Shown here in pieces: positions 1 to 9,467 of a stretch of 64,000 nucleotides of DNA (its first letter is position 1; the number at the start of each line of letters is the position of its first letter). A model generated the notes under the pieces. It was not told the origin of the DNA. It saw only the letters and a list, made by a program, of their open reading frames with translations, and made no database searches. The translations under genes and the position numbers were made by a program. Origin of the DNA: an uncultured Cryomorphaceae bacterium (GTDB lineage: Bacteria > Bacteroidota > Bacteroidia > Flavobacteriales > Schleiferiaceae); NCBI GenBank assembly GCA_937120475.1, contig CAKZJV010000007.1, positions 1,752,068 to 1,816,067 on the forward strand, read 5' to 3'.

Positions 1-763
1 GTGATTTTAAGATATCCGAGTACGTGGTGAAAAGGTCGCCATAAACCCGGTTGAGGCCAAACAAAAGGTAACATACGTAGCCCGGGTTGGAATAAGGAGC
101 ATTCGACAGCAAGGTTTCCGATTGGGTACCGCTTAGGTTGTAAGGGCCTGACGCAGGACCAGCCGCTACAATGTTGAACTCCGAACCCAGGTTGTTATCC
201 TGTATGTATTTTGCCGTGGCCATGGCCGCGTGCCCCCCCTGGGAATAACCGGTAATAAATACTTCACCGTTCAAGGTAATAGTGAGGGAATCGTTTATAA
301 ACTCCCGGGCCGCCCTTATCAGGTCCAGCGTGGCCGTTGCTTCACTTTCAGCGTGCAAATAAGGATGTAAACCCGGATTATCACCAAGGCCTAAATAATC
401 GGGACATACAGCCACCTTTCCTACGGAGGCCATTAACTTGGGAATCAGGGCTTCCCCGTTATCCCTGGACGGAACATCTTCCCTCATTAGAACAGTGCCA
501 TGATTGTATGAAACCAGCGGAAACTGGTCACAGGTAGTATTAACAGGTATCATTAAGGCTCCGCTTGCAATGGTAGGTGAGCCATCAATGTCGGTAGTAT
601 TGTAAACAATCTTATACGCATCTACATCGTAATCAGCCGCTGGTGTTAAAAACCGTAGTTGTGCCTTGGTGACATTACTCAGGAATTGAGCAGAAACCAG
701 CTGTTGGGAAAAGGCCTGAAGGCTAAACGCCAGGACCAGGGAAAGAGAGTATAAGTACCGCAT
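1..763 (-). CDS. Secreted alpha/beta hydrolase (lipase/esterase-like), 3' end cut by window edge
   Basis: Reading the minus strand from ATG at 763 gives an open frame of 254 codons that runs off the left edge, so the C-terminus is missing. The product starts with a signal peptide (MRYLYSLSLVLAFSLQAFSQ). It carries the nucleophile elbow G-Y-S-Q-G-G-H with catalytic Ser at about residue 174, and an upstream YNHGT segment that could form an oxyanion-hole loop. The fold and spacing suggest an exported alpha/beta hydrolase of the secretory-lipase/peptidase S9-like type. The catalytic Asp and His would be in the missing part. Substrate unknown. A T9SS tail may lie outside the window. Confidence 0.8.
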   Translation of the reverse strand, partial: MRYLYSLSLVLAFSLQAFSQQLVSAQFLSNVTKAQLRFLTPAADYDVDAYKIVYNTTDIDGSPTIASGALMIPVNTTCDQFPLVSYNHGTVLMREDVPSRDNGEALIPKLMASVGKVAVCPDYLGLGDNPGLHPYLHAESEATATLDLIRAAREFINDSLTITLNGEVFITGYSQGGHAAMATAKYIQDNNLGSEFNIVAAGPASGPYNLSGTQSETLLSNAPYSNPGYVCYLLFGLNRVYGDLFTTYSDILKS

Positions 764-796
764 AATTTTACTTTGCCACTAAGGTAATCAAATCCC

Positions 797-1318
797 TTAT
801 TTTTCAGGTTTTAGCCAGCCCGAATACATAACGTAGTTATGGGCAATCCGCTCAATTTCACCGGAAATCAATTCAGCCGTGATATCCTTCACCTTTTTGG
901 CGGGAACCCCGGCATAAATAGACCCGGATTCCACATGGGTACCTTCCAAAACTACCGCACCGGCCGCTACTATGGAGTTGGTTTCTATCACACAACCATC
1001 CATCACTATCGCCCCCATACCTATCAAAACGTTATCGTGAACCGTGCAACCGTGTACTATGGCATTATGCCCTATGGATACATTATTGCCGATGTTGAGA
1101 GGGTGTTTTTGGTAGGTGCAATGCAGGGTGGCATTATCCTGAACGTTTACGCGATCGCCCATTTTAACATAATGAACATCACCGCGAATTACCGCTCCAA
1201 ACCAAACACTGCACTCCCGGCCCATGCTCACATCACCAATAATGGTGCAATTCTCGGCTGTAAAACAGTTCTCACCGAGTTGGGGGGATTTCCCTTTAAT
1301 TGATTTTATAAGTGCCAT
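797..1318 (-). CDS. Gamma-carbonic anhydrase family hexapeptide-repeat protein
   Basis: 173 aa, full family length. Repeated hexapeptide turns (such as IGDVSM, IGNNVS, IGHNAI, IGMGAI) predict a left-handed beta-helix trimer. The gamma-CA metal ligands are visible as His66 (in ATLHCT), His84 (SIGHNA) and His89 (IVHGC), with the conserved RGDVHYVKMGDRVNVQDN region before them. This is the YrdA/PaaY/CaiE-like branch, and whether it has carbonic anhydrase activity is unknown. It is divergent from the Nfu-type gene at 1406 and has a well-formed Bacteroidota promoter upstream. Confidence 0.92.
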   Translation of the reverse strand: MALIKSIKGKSPQLGENCFTAENCTIIGDVSMGRECSVWFGAVIRGDVHYVKMGDRVNVQDNATLHCTYQKHPLNIGNNVSIGHNAIVHGCTVHDNVLIGMGAIVMDGCVIETNSIVAAGAVVLEGTHVESGSIYAGVPAKKVKDITAELISGEIERIAHNYVMYSGWLKPEK

Positions 1319-1342
1319 TGAATTGATTTATTTGAGTACTGA

Positions 1343-1372
1343 CAAAAGTAATAAGCTTCTTCACGGTGCAAA
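1343..1372 (-). promoter_or_regulatory. Bacteroidota housekeeping promoter for the gamma-CA gene
   Basis: On the minus strand, TTTG (1372-1369), an 18-nt spacer, then TACTTTTG (1350-1343) match the Bacteroidota consensus TTTG-N17-23-TAnnTTTG. The start codon lies 25 nt further down. Confidence 0.65.
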
Positions 1373-1381
1373 GGAGAGCCT

Positions 1382-1389
1382 TATCTTTG
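1382..1389 (+). promoter_or_regulatory. Putative -7 box (TATCTTTG) of the Nfu-type gene
   Basis: TATCTTTG fits TAnnTTTG and lies 16 nt before the ATG at 1406, implying a very short leader. I see no convincing TTTG -33 element at the right distance. Confidence 0.4.
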
Positions 1390-1405
1390 CCGAAATTTTA
1401 TTGTG

Positions 1406-2044
1406 ATGGAAGGTAGTACCAAAGTTCCGGTAAGTGTTTACGCAGAAATGACCCCAAACCCGGCTGTATTGAAATTTGTGGCCAACAAACGCCTTATTGA
1501 TGCGGATAGTTACGAATTCAAAAATATTGAGGAGGCACAGCCTTCCCCTTTGGCTACCCGCCTGTTTCACTATCCTTTTGTAAAGGAAGTATTTGTAAGT
1601 GGAAATTACCTGGCCCTAACCAAATACGATATAGTAGAGTGGGATGATGTTACCCTGGAAGTGCGGGAAGTAATCAGGGATTTTATTGCCTCTGGCCAAA
1701 CGGTGGTAAACGAGGCGGCCCTGGCAACACCCCAAACAACGGAAGAAGGTGATTCCGTAAAACCGGCCGCTACTCTACATCCGGAAGAAAAGGCCCCGGA
1801 AAACTACCTGGAAATTGAAAAGCGAATTGCGGACTTGTTGGAAGAGTATGTTAAGCCGGCCGTTGAACAAGACGGTGGCAACATTAAATTCCTACAATAC
1901 GATGAGGGAACGGTAAAAGTCTTACTTCAGGGAGCTTGTTCAGGTTGCCCTTCGTCCACCATGACCTTGAAACAGGGTATCCAAAATCTTTTAAACCAAA
2001 TGCTTCCCGGGCAAATCGATCAGGTAGTGGCTGTTAACGGTTGA
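1406..2044 (+). CDS. NifU family Fe-S cluster scaffold/carrier (NifU-N plus Nfu domains)
   Basis: 212 aa from the ATG at 1406; a GTG lies one codon earlier at 1403. The N-terminal part (about residues 5-95, EMTPNPAVLKFVANK...) is the Nfu N-terminal domain. The C-terminal part (about 130-205) is the NifU/Nfu domain with the Cys178-x2-Cys181 pair in GACSGCPSS that holds a bridging [4Fe-4S] cluster between subunits. Role by family: handing Fe-S clusters to apoproteins in the cytoplasm. The last 25 nt overlap the converging desaturase gene. A second, single-domain Nfu protein is encoded at 49206-49466. Confidence 0.92.
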   Translation: MEGSTKVPVSVYAEMTPNPAVLKFVANKRLIDADSYEFKNIEEAQPSPLATRLFHYPFVKEVFVSGNYLALTKYDIVEWDDVTLEVREVIRDFIASGQTVVNEAALATPQTTEEGDSVKPAATLHPEEKAPENYLEIEKRIADLLEEYVKPAVEQDGGNIKFLQYDEGTVKVLLQGACSGCPSSTMTLKQGIQNLLNQMLPGQIDQVVAVNG

Positions 2045-3135
2045 ACCGGCCGCTCACCCATCCTTAACAGGTAATCAGTATGTGCTTTCAGAGCTTCTGA
2101 AAACTTCCGGTATTCGCGGTACGGCAAGTTAAATTCAGTGGCCGTGTTTTTTACAATTTTGGCAATGGCCGGGTAGTGAATATGACAAATATTCGGGAAA
2201 AGATGGTGCTCTACCTGAAAGTTCAGCCCACCTACAAACCAACTGATCAGTTTGTTTTTGCGGGCAAAGTTAGCCGTGGTCATTAGCTGATGCTCCATCC
2301 ACTCCTCTTCTACTTTTCCATCATCAGGCATCGGCATATTCTCAACTCCTTCTACCATGTGCGCCAACTGGAACACATAGCTGAGCACCACACTGGCCGT
2401 AAAATGCATCAGCGTAAAACCGAGCAATATCCAGTACCAGGCTACCGATGTAAAAAGCAGGGGCAGCACTATAAACAAGGCATAATACACTGCTTTGGTT
2501 ACAATCAGTATGATCCACTCATTGCGGATTTTCCTTAGATTGTTACCACCGCCCCGCTTATAATACTTCACCAACTGCTTAAAATCTTTGGCCACCACCC
2601 AGTTGAGGGTTAAAAGGCCGTACACGAAGGGAGCATACCATTTTTGGTAGCGGTGCATCGGTTTCCATTCTTGTGACGGATGCAAACGGATAAGGCCGGC
2701 CGTTTCCATATCCTCATCCAGGCCTTCAATATTGGTAAAAGTGTGGTGCAAAATGTTGTGCTGTATCCTCCAGGTAGCCGCATTTCCGCTAATCAGGTAA
2801 ATCGTTGAACCAATAATTTGGTTCACTACCGGGTTTTTGTGGTAAGCTCCATGAATAGCATCGTGCATCACACCCATTCCTATGCCCGACATACCTATGC
2901 CCATTAAAAAATAACAGCCCAGCACCAGCCCAGCACCACCGTTCAGGCTCAGCATTAAAGCAAAAGGCACAAAGTAAAGAGCCAGCATACCGATGGTTTT
3001 CAGGAACATCCGGAAGTTTGCCTTGTTGGAAATATTATTGTCAGTGAAATAAGCCCTTACCCTTTGGGTGAGGATATTTTGAAAGGAGTCTTTTTCAGGT
3101 CGTGCAAAACGCACTTGTTGTCCGTCTCTGATCAT
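2020..3135 (-). CDS. Membrane fatty acid desaturase (linoleoyl-CoA/delta-6 type)
   Basis: 371 aa integral membrane di-iron desaturase. All three histidine boxes are present: HDAIH (His91, His95), HNILHH (His126, His130, His131), and the C-terminal QVEHH box in which Gln replaces the first His, as in front-end desaturases. Hydrophobic segments lie near residues 45-90 and 210-255. There is no N-terminal cytochrome b5 domain, so an external electron donor such as ferredoxin is expected. Likely role: unsaturation of membrane acyl chains. It converges on the Nfu-type gene with a 25-nt tail overlap. Confidence 0.9.
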   Translation of the reverse strand: MIRDGQQVRFARPEKDSFQNILTQRVRAYFTDNNISNKANFRMFLKTIGMLALYFVPFALMLSLNGGAGLVLGCYFLMGIGMSGIGMGVMHDAIHGAYHKNPVVNQIIGSTIYLISGNAATWRIQHNILHHTFTNIEGLDEDMETAGLIRLHPSQEWKPMHRYQKWYAPFVYGLLTLNWVVAKDFKQLVKYYKRGGGNNLRKIRNEWIILIVTKAVYYALFIVLPLLFTSVAWYWILLGFTLMHFTASVVLSYVFQLAHMVEGVENMPMPDDGKVEEEWMEHQLMTTANFARKNKLISWFVGGLNFQVEHHLFPNICHIHYPAIAKIVKNTATEFNLPYREYRKFSEALKAHTDYLLRMGERPVQPLTATT

Positions 3136-3188
3136 TTATCTTTCTGTTACTAGAGTTTGCAAATAACGAAACTTCTGACTTCAAAATC

Positions 3189-3196
3189 TATTTTTG
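3189..3196 (+). promoter_or_regulatory. Putative -7 box (TATTTTTG) before pgi
   Basis: TATTTTTG fits TAnnTTTG and lies 17 nt before the chosen pgi ATG at 3214. The nearest TTTG (3156-3159) is 29 nt upstream, longer than the usual spacer, so the -33 element is doubtful. Confidence 0.35.
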
Positions 3197-3213
3197 TCAA
3201 AAGTGTAATGCCT

Positions 3214-4854
3214 ATGCTACCAAAAATCGACCCAACTTCCACCTCCTCCTGGCAACAATTGATCGAACATCAAAAGGAAATTTCCAGTGAGCACATGCGG
3301 GAATGGTTTATTAACGACCCGTTGCGATTCAAAAAGTTTTCGCTGGAGTTCCAGAATATTCTGTTCGACTTTTCAAAAAACCGCATCCAAAAGAAAACAC
3401 TTACCCTTTTGGAATCGCTTTTTGAGGAGTGCAAAGTTCGGGAAAGTATTGAAGCCCTCTACCAGGGTGATCGCATTAATGAAACCGAAGACCGCGCAGT
3501 ATTGCACACCGCCCTCCGGAATGTATCAGGAGAACCGGTTTACGTGGATGGTAAGGACGTAATGCCGGAAGTAAAACAGGTGTTGGAGCAAATGAAAAAA
3601 TTTTCCAACCAACTCATTTCCGGCCAGTGGAAAGGGTTTACCGGTAAGGCCATTACCGATGTGGTAAATATTGGTATTGGCGGTTCTGACCTGGGCCCTG
3701 ATATGGTTTACCAGGCTCTCCGCCCCTACCACCAATCCCATATTTGTTGCCACTTTGTTTCCAACGTGGACGGAGCACATATTACGGAAACCCTTAAAGC
3801 GTTGCAGCCGGAAACCACCCTGTTTATTATTGCTTCCAAAACCTTCACCACCCAGGAAACCATGACCAATGCCGAAACAGCGCGTAATTGGTTCCTGAGA
3901 TCAGGAGAAGAAAAAGATATTTCCTTCCATTTTGTGGCCGTTTCCACCAACCGGGAGAAAGTGGAAAGCTTCGGAATAAATCCCGCTAACATGTTTGTTT
4001 TTTGGGACTGGGTAGGTGGGCGCTATTCGCTGTGGTCATCTATTGGCCTCTCCTTGTGCTGTGGACTGGGGTACGCTAATTTTCATGCACTGTTAGAAGG
4101 TGCACATTTAATAGATGAGCATTTTCGGCAAAAGCCTTTTAAAGAAAACATACCCATGCTTATGGCGGCCATTGGTATTTGGTACACTAATTTTTGGGGA
4201 ACCTCTTCTGAAGCCATATTACCTTACGATCAAAACCTGAAACGCTTTGCGGCTTACTTTCAGCAAGCTAACATGGAGAGCAATGGCAAATCAGTAAACC
4301 GGAACGGAAACGCAGTGAATTATGCCACTGGTCCCGTAGTTTGGGGAGAACCCGGCACCAATGGGCAACACGCCTTTTATCAACTGATACACCAGGGAAC
4401 ACAACTTATACCTTGTGATTTTATAGGCTTTGTACAATCTCATTATTCGCTCGATCATCATGAAAAATTACTGGCTAATTTTTTCGCACAAACTGAAGCA
4501 CTAATGAAGGGTAAAACCCGGGAAGAAGTTATAGCGTATGAACCAGATTTAGAGGCCAATAAATATCCCTTCAAAGAATTTAGTGGGAATAAGCCTACAA
4601 ACACTATATTAGCATTAAAGTCAGACCCCAAAACCTTGGGAATTCTGATCGGTTGTTACGAACATAAAATTTTTGTACAGGGTGTAATCTGGAATATTTT
4701 TTCCTTTGATCAGTGGGGTGTAGAACTGGGCAAGCAACTTGCTAAACATATTTTACCGGAACTTAAAAATGCCGCGAGAGTAAGTGATCACGATAGCAGC
4801 ACCAACGGATTGATCAATTTTTACAAGAAACATATTCCGGGCCCTGGTGATTAA
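3214..4854 (+). CDS. pgi: Glucose-6-phosphate isomerase
   Basis: 546 aa from the ATG at 3214 ([13 protein letters not shown]...). The open frame reaches back to 3157, but the upstream part is unlike the family and contains the putative promoter. ATG 3208 is an alternative. Signature regions are present: [15 protein letters not shown] (phosphate loop), [18 protein letters not shown] (catalytic Glu/Arg region) and a C-terminal [15 protein letters not shown]. It interconverts glucose-6-P and fructose-6-P in glycolysis and gluconeogenesis. A hybrid histidine kinase begins 3 nt after its stop, so the two are probably cotranscribed. Confidence 0.96.
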   Translation: MLPKIDPTSTSSWQQLIEHQKEISSEHMREWFINDPLRFKKFSLEFQNILFDFSKNRIQKKTLTLLESLFEECKVRESIEALYQGDRINETEDRAVLHTALRNVSGEPVYVDGKDVMPEVKQVLEQMKKFSNQLISGQWKGFTGKAITDVVNIGIGGSDLGPDMVYQALRPYHQSHICCHFVSNVDGAHITETLKALQPETTLFIIASKTFTTQETMTNAETARNWFLRSGEEKDISFHFVAVSTNREKVESFGINPANMFVFWDWVGGRYSLWSSIGLSLCCGLGYANFHALLEGAHLIDEHFRQKPFKENIPMLMAAIGIWYTNFWGTSSEAILPYDQNLKRFAAYFQQANMESNGKSVNRNGNAVNYATGPVVWGEPGTNGQHAFYQLIHQGTQLIPCDFIGFVQSHYSLDHHEKLLANFFAQTEALMKGKTREEVIAYEPDLEANKYPFKEFSGNKPTNTILALKSDPKTLGILIGCYEHKIFVQGVIWNIFSFDQWGVELGKQLAKHILPELKNAARVSDHDSSTNGLINFYKKHIPGPGD

Positions 4855-4857
4855 GGG

Positions 4858-7695
4858 ATGTCACTTTTTTCAAAATACTGGAACGCCATTTCACTCTCAG
4901 GGGTGGAAAACGGGCAGTTAGACTGGGAAAGACGCAGGGTAATTCTTATTAACCAGTACATTACTCTGGCTATTTTTGGGCAATTCACCTACCTGGTGCT
5001 CAACCTTGATATGGGCTTCTACCTCCTGGCTTTTTCCGATTTAATTGGAATTTTTATCGGCCTTTGGGGAATAAGCCTGAACAAAAGAAACTCCAATTGG
5101 GCGGTTGACTTACCCTTCCTTATTATCTCCGTAAACATATTACTCGGGCATGCAGCCTACGGTGAAGCTTCCCTGACTTACGTCATAATGATCCCGCTCA
5201 CCATAGGCGTTATTATAGCCTACCAGTTGCGAAACACCGCAAAATTACTGGGGCTCCTCACCTTTCCGGTTTTCCTTTTTGTACTGGATGGTTTCGGGGT
5301 ATTTGACTTTTTAAGTTATATGCCCCTTGACGAGGGTCAGTTGAATTTTTTGAAATGGCACAGCCTCGGGTTTACCCTCTTTTGCACCGGCCTGTTTTTT
5401 ATCCTCCTCATGCACTCACACCAAACGGTAAGTAGGCTGGTTAGTGAAAAAGAGCTGGAACTTCATGAAATTATTTCCAGTACCAACGAAATTATATGGG
5501 GCATCGATCACGAGTATAAACTCACTTATTTTAACCTGGCTTTCAGCCGTATTTTTGAAAGTATCTATAAAAAAGAACCCAGGCTGGGCGATAGTATTAA
5601 GGACTTTTTTGAAAGTGTGAATGACTTCTGGCAGGACTCCTACAATAAGGCGCTTAACGGACAGGAAGTTTTTTTTGAAAAAAACATAAAAGGGCATATT
5701 TATCAAATATCCATGCACCCGGTTTTTCGCTCAGGCCAGATAAAAGGAGCGGCTTGCGTGAGTCGTGATATTTCCACCAATATTAAACTGGATAATACGC
5801 GCCAGGAACTATCGCGCGATATATCATCTCTCGTTTTTCAGAGTATAAGCTGGCCTGACCTTACCAGCGAGTTTGTTTACGTAAGTGCTCGTGTAAAGGA
5901 TATATTCGGACTAAAAGCCAGCAAAATAACCAACGGTGAATTCAGCTTCCTGAATTACGTGATTCCAGAAGATCGTGAGCGCTACCTCTACAACTATAAA
6001 AAGGCCCTTCGCAACATGGCTGTTTTTGATGAGAGCTTTAAAATAAGGGTTGAAGGGAATATTAAAACCATCAATATCAAAGCCTTTCCGCAAAAAAAGG
6101 AGGGCGATGAAAGAGTATTCTGGCATGGTGTGGTCAATGATATTACTGACAGCCTGAGCCTTACCCGTGAAAACCAGGACCTGAAGGAACTACTGTTTTC
6201 ACTCAATCGCAATTTAAGCGAATCCATATTCCGCTCGTCCGAGGAAGGTGGGCTTCTTTTTGCCAACGATGCCTACGTGGAACTATTTGGTTTTGGCAGT
6301 ATGGAAGAGGCTATGGAGCAACCTTACGCCATTCCCTATGTGGATAATGATATCCGCGTACGTTTATTGAAAAAACTGAAAACCAAAGGTTATTTTGAAA
6401 ACGAGGAGGCTAAATTTCAAAGAAAAGACGGCTCACAGTTTTACGGCCTCGTGAGCGCATACATCGCTTCCTATAAAAATAATAAGGCCATTATCGATGG
6501 TTCCATTCGCGATATCACCAAAATAAAAGAGGTGGAGGAGGAGTTACGCCAGGCAAAAATTAAGGCCGATCAGGCGAACCAGGCGAAAACTGACTTTTTG
6601 AGTACCATGAGCCATGAAATACGCACCCCGCTGAATGCCATAATCGGTGTAAGTCAACTTATGGCCGGTAAAGATCTGGACCCGGTAACTGAAGATCATG
6701 TTAGTGTTATTTACAATTCCGGCAACATTCTGCTCAACCTTATTAATGATATCCTCGACTTTTCAAAGATCGAGTCGGGACACCTCCAGCTGGAGCGCAT
6801 TGAGTTCAGCCTGAGCCAACTTATTAAAGACCTGTATAAAACCCTGGGCTTCCTTAAGGGCCAAAAGGATATTGATCTGAATTATGAGATGGACCAAAAG
6901 CTTCACGATCATTATTACGGAGACCCGGGGCGACTTAGCCAGATATTGCTGAACCTTAGTAATAACGCGGTAAAGTTTACCTCCGAGGGCGAAGTAAAGA
7001 TCAAGGCAAGCCTTATAGAGCAAGCGGAACATAAAGATTTAATGCTGTTGCAAGTTATTGATACGGGCATAGGAATTAGCGAGAGTGCCCAAAAACAAAT
7101 ATTCAACAGCTTTACCCAGGCGGAGGCCGGAACTACCCGTAAATATGGCGGCACCGGGCTGGGCCTTAGCATTGTAAAAAAACTAACTAAACTTTTTGGT
7201 GGCCGCGTTTGGGTGGAGAGCACCTTGGGTAAAGGCTCTGTTTTTAACGTTGAAATAAGCCTGGAGCACGCTGAGAAAAAGGCAAATAACCATACGATCA
7301 GCCATGAAAAAGATTTAAGCGGTTTTAAAATACTGGTTGCTGAAGACAACCAGGTAAATGGCATGGTAGTTACACAAATGCTCGCCAAATGGGGCGCTGA
7401 AGCAAAGGTGGTGGAAAACGGTAAGCTGGCCCTTGAAGAAATGACCGTAAACGATTATAATCTCGTGCTTCTGGACCTGCATATGCCGGTTATGGACGGT
7501 TTTGAAACCATAAGGGAAATACGCAGCCACAACGGTTGGCAAAATATCCCGGTTTTGGCCCTTACTGCCGATACCTTTAATCATACTCATGAAAAAGTGA
7601 TTCAAGCCGGTATGAATGGATTTATTCCCAAACCATTCCAACAAAATCAATTGTACAACCAAATCAGGGAGGTAATCGCCCGGCAATTATCATAA
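4858..7695 (+). CDS. Hybrid sensor histidine kinase (membrane, PAS repeats, HisKA, HATPase, REC)
   Basis: 945 aa. Residues about 30-195 hold several hydrophobic segments (a membrane sensor region). Two or three PAS-like domains follow (about 205-310, 325-425, 450-555), then HisKA with the H-box SHEIRTPLNAIIG (His586), an HATPase domain (NNAVKF, DTGIGIS and GGTGLGLSIV boxes), and a C-terminal receiver starting VAEDNQVN with phosphoacceptor Asp873 in LLDLHMPVMDG. There is no DNA-binding domain, so output is probably by phosphotransfer to an unlinked partner. The signal is unknown. The 3-nt distance to pgi suggests cotranscription. Confidence 0.93.
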   Translation: MSLFSKYWNAISLSGVENGQLDWERRRVILINQYITLAIFGQFTYLVLNLDMGFYLLAFSDLIGIFIGLWGISLNKRNSNWAVDLPFLIISVNILLGHAAYGEASLTYVIMIPLTIGVIIAYQLRNTAKLLGLLTFPVFLFVLDGFGVFDFLSYMPLDEGQLNFLKWHSLGFTLFCTGLFFILLMHSHQTVSRLVSEKELELHEIISSTNEIIWGIDHEYKLTYFNLAFSRIFESIYKKEPRLGDSIKDFFESVNDFWQDSYNKALNGQEVFFEKNIKGHIYQISMHPVFRSGQIKGAACVSRDISTNIKLDNTRQELSRDISSLVFQSISWPDLTSEFVYVSARVKDIFGLKASKITNGEFSFLNYVIPEDRERYLYNYKKALRNMAVFDESFKIRVEGNIKTINIKAFPQKKEGDERVFWHGVVNDITDSLSLTRENQDLKELLFSLNRNLSESIFRSSEEGGLLFANDAYVELFGFGSMEEAMEQPYAIPYVDNDIRVRLLKKLKTKGYFENEEAKFQRKDGSQFYGLVSAYIASYKNNKAIIDGSIRDITKIKEVEEELRQAKIKADQANQAKTDFLSTMSHEIRTPLNAIIGVSQLMAGKDLDPVTEDHVSVIYNSGNILLNLINDILDFSKIESGHLQLERIEFSLSQLIKDLYKTLGFLKGQKDIDLNYEMDQKLHDHYYGDPGRLSQILLNLSNNAVKFTSEGEVKIKASLIEQAEHKDLMLLQVIDTGIGISESAQKQIFNSFTQAEAGTTRKYGGTGLGLSIVKKLTKLFGGRVWVESTLGKGSVFNVEISLEHAEKKANNHTISHEKDLSGFKILVAEDNQVNGMVVTQMLAKWGAEAKVVENGKLALEEMTVNDYNLVLLDLHMPVMDGFETIREIRSHNGWQNIPVLALTADTFNHTHEKVIQAGMNGFIPKPFQQNQLYNQIREVIARQLS

Positions 7696-7879
7696 TGGTG
7701 TAGAATATTTCCACAAAGCGTATCATTATGATGCACACTTCGCGCTTCTCTAACGAATTTTTATCGCTAAAAATTTCTATAACCTTCTGTTTTTCAGAAC
7801 ACTAATCCCTTTGGTAATGATTCATTCAAAGCCGGGCATAGTTTTTCAATAATTAAATTCAAATTAAAATTCCAAAACC

Positions 7880-8749
7880 ATGAAACGAGTAATTTTTGCA
7901 TCCTTGCTTTTTCCTTTCATTATGTCCTGCAACCAGGGCGTAAAAGAGGAGAACGCTAAACTTAAAAATGAGAATGAAGAGCTGGCGATTGAAAATCGCG
8001 AGAAAGATTCATTGATCAATGCCTTTGTAGAAGATTTTTCTACTATCCAGGAAAACCTGGCTACCATCCGTGAAAAAGAGGAGTCCATTCAAACCGCAAG
8101 GGAACAAGGTCTTGAAAAATCACCTAATCTCCGTGAAGAAGTAATTCAGGACGTAGAAGCCATTAACGAGCTTCTTTCTGAAAACCGTAAAACCATTGCT
8201 AACCTGAACGACAAGGTAAAGCGTTACAGCTATGAGGTAGGAAAATTCAAGAAACTGGTGGAAAACCTGAATAATGAGATTGATACCAAAGACAACCAGG
8301 TGATTGAACTGAAGCAAAACCTGGCCACCATGAACTTCCAAATGGAGCGTTTAAACTCCCGTTTGGACACCGTAACCACCCAAAACCGGGCGCAAAGGGA
8401 GAAAATAGAAGAGCAAACCGAAGCTTTAAATACGGCTTACTATGCAGTAGGCACGTTTGACGACCTGGAAGAAAATAAAGTAGTAACCAAGGAAGGTGGA
8501 GTGATCGGCCTCGGAGCCACTAAAACAATGGCGAAGGACTTTAATAAGGACTACTTTACCAAGATAGATATTCGCAAAACGACCATCATTCCGTTGAATG
8601 TTGAAGATGAAGATGTTAAGCTGGTAAGCACCCACCCAACCGACTCCTATAAATGGAATAAGGTAGGTGATAAGGTAGGCAGCCTGGAGATCACCGACAC
8701 GGAAAAATTTTGGAAGAGTTCGAAGTATCTCGTGGTTTTGGTTGATTAA
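7880..8749 (+). CDS. Coiled-coil lipoprotein of unknown function
   Basis: 289 aa. The signal peptide ends in a lipobox with Cys17 (FPFIMSC). Residues about 22-185 are rich in E, K, L and N in heptad-like order (KLKNENEELAIENREK...) and predict a long coiled coil. The last ~95 residues form a compact domain containing GVIGLGATKTMAKDFN and a beta-rich end (SSKYLVVLVD). Likely anchored in the outer membrane or facing the periplasm. A strong terminator lies directly downstream, so it is probably monocistronic. Function not recognised. Confidence 0.8.
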   Translation: MKRVIFASLLFPFIMSCNQGVKEENAKLKNENEELAIENREKDSLINAFVEDFSTIQENLATIREKEESIQTAREQGLEKSPNLREEVIQDVEAINELLSENRKTIANLNDKVKRYSYEVGKFKKLVENLNNEIDTKDNQVIELKQNLATMNFQMERLNSRLDTVTTQNRAQREKIEEQTEALNTAYYAVGTFDDLEENKVVTKEGGVIGLGATKTMAKDFNKDYFTKIDIRKTTIIPLNVEDEDVKLVSTHPTDSYKWNKVGDKVGSLEITDTEKFWKSSKYLVVLVD

Positions 8750-8772
8750 TTTTAATTAACTCGCCAAAACAA

Positions 8773-8799
8773 CCCTCCGCGTTGCGGAGGGTTTTTTTT
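8773..8799 (+). terminator. Rho-independent terminator
   Basis: A perfect 8-bp stem CCCTCCGC/GCGGAGGG with a GTT loop is followed by eight T. It ends the coiled-coil lipoprotein transcript. Confidence 0.93.
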
Positions 8800-8908
8800 A
8801 TTTGAATTTGATATACTTCAATTTTTTGAAACTCAAATTTTCCCGTTTTAAGGAGCCGGTTTTTAAGGTAAATCCTTTAGGCCTTATTTATCGTATATCT
8901 TGGTGAAT

Positions 8909-9436
8909 ATGGCCCATCACACTATCTTTGGGCCCATTCAATTGTCAATGGCTGTAAGTAATAAAGGGTATTTCCTGTTTTTCAGAATCTTGCTGATCTT
9001 TTTGATCGCTGTAGTAATTTCGGACTTCTTGCTTTCTCAAATTCCCGGTAGTTTAAGCAGACTCTTTGAGAATCATATCCCCGCGATTGTGAGTGGGTTT
9101 TTTATTGCCCTGCTTTTTGGTATGAGGGTAAATTACTTCAGTTATGAAGACGAATATGAGATCATCCATATCCGTTCAAAATCCCTCATTTTCGGCCGTT
9201 TTGAAAGTATGGCGCAAACCCGTTACGAATTTCCTAAACGGACCGTTGAAAACGTGGAGGTACGAAAATTTCTTTTTCAAAAGAAGCTGATCATACATTT
9301 GCGCACCCAACAAGGAGAAAAGAAAATTCGCAAGTTCGATTTGAGTTTTGTTCCTCTCAGTAAACTCAATATCGTTTTCAACTCATTGCAAAACATCTGC
9401 CTTCAAAATAAAAGCTCAGCCGGTTCATCGCTATAG
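8909..9436 (+). CDS. Small two-helix membrane protein, unknown function
   Basis: 175 aa from the ATG at 8909; a TTG at 8900 would add three residues. Two hydrophobic segments (about residues 19-43 and 57-75) are followed by a soluble, basic C-terminal domain of beta character (EYEIIHIRSKSLIFGRFE, then IHLRTQQGEKKIRKF), reminiscent of bacterial PH-like membrane domains. That resemblance is tentative. It precedes another small membrane protein gene by 31 nt. No known function. Confidence 0.65.
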   Translation: MAHHTIFGPIQLSMAVSNKGYFLFFRILLIFLIAVVISDFLLSQIPGSLSRLFENHIPAIVSGFFIALLFGMRVNYFSYEDEYEIIHIRSKSLIFGRFESMAQTRYEFPKRTVENVEVRKFLFQKKLIIHLRTQQGEKKIRKFDLSFVPLSKLNIVFNSLQNICLQNKSSAGSSL

Positions 9437-9467
9437 GCCTATTGGCTACATTTGTTGTTAAATTCCG

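Noticed and set aside
337-537. 66-aa plus-strand frame near the left edge
   Set aside because: Antisense to the truncated alpha/beta hydrolase with signal peptide and G-x-S-x-G motif.
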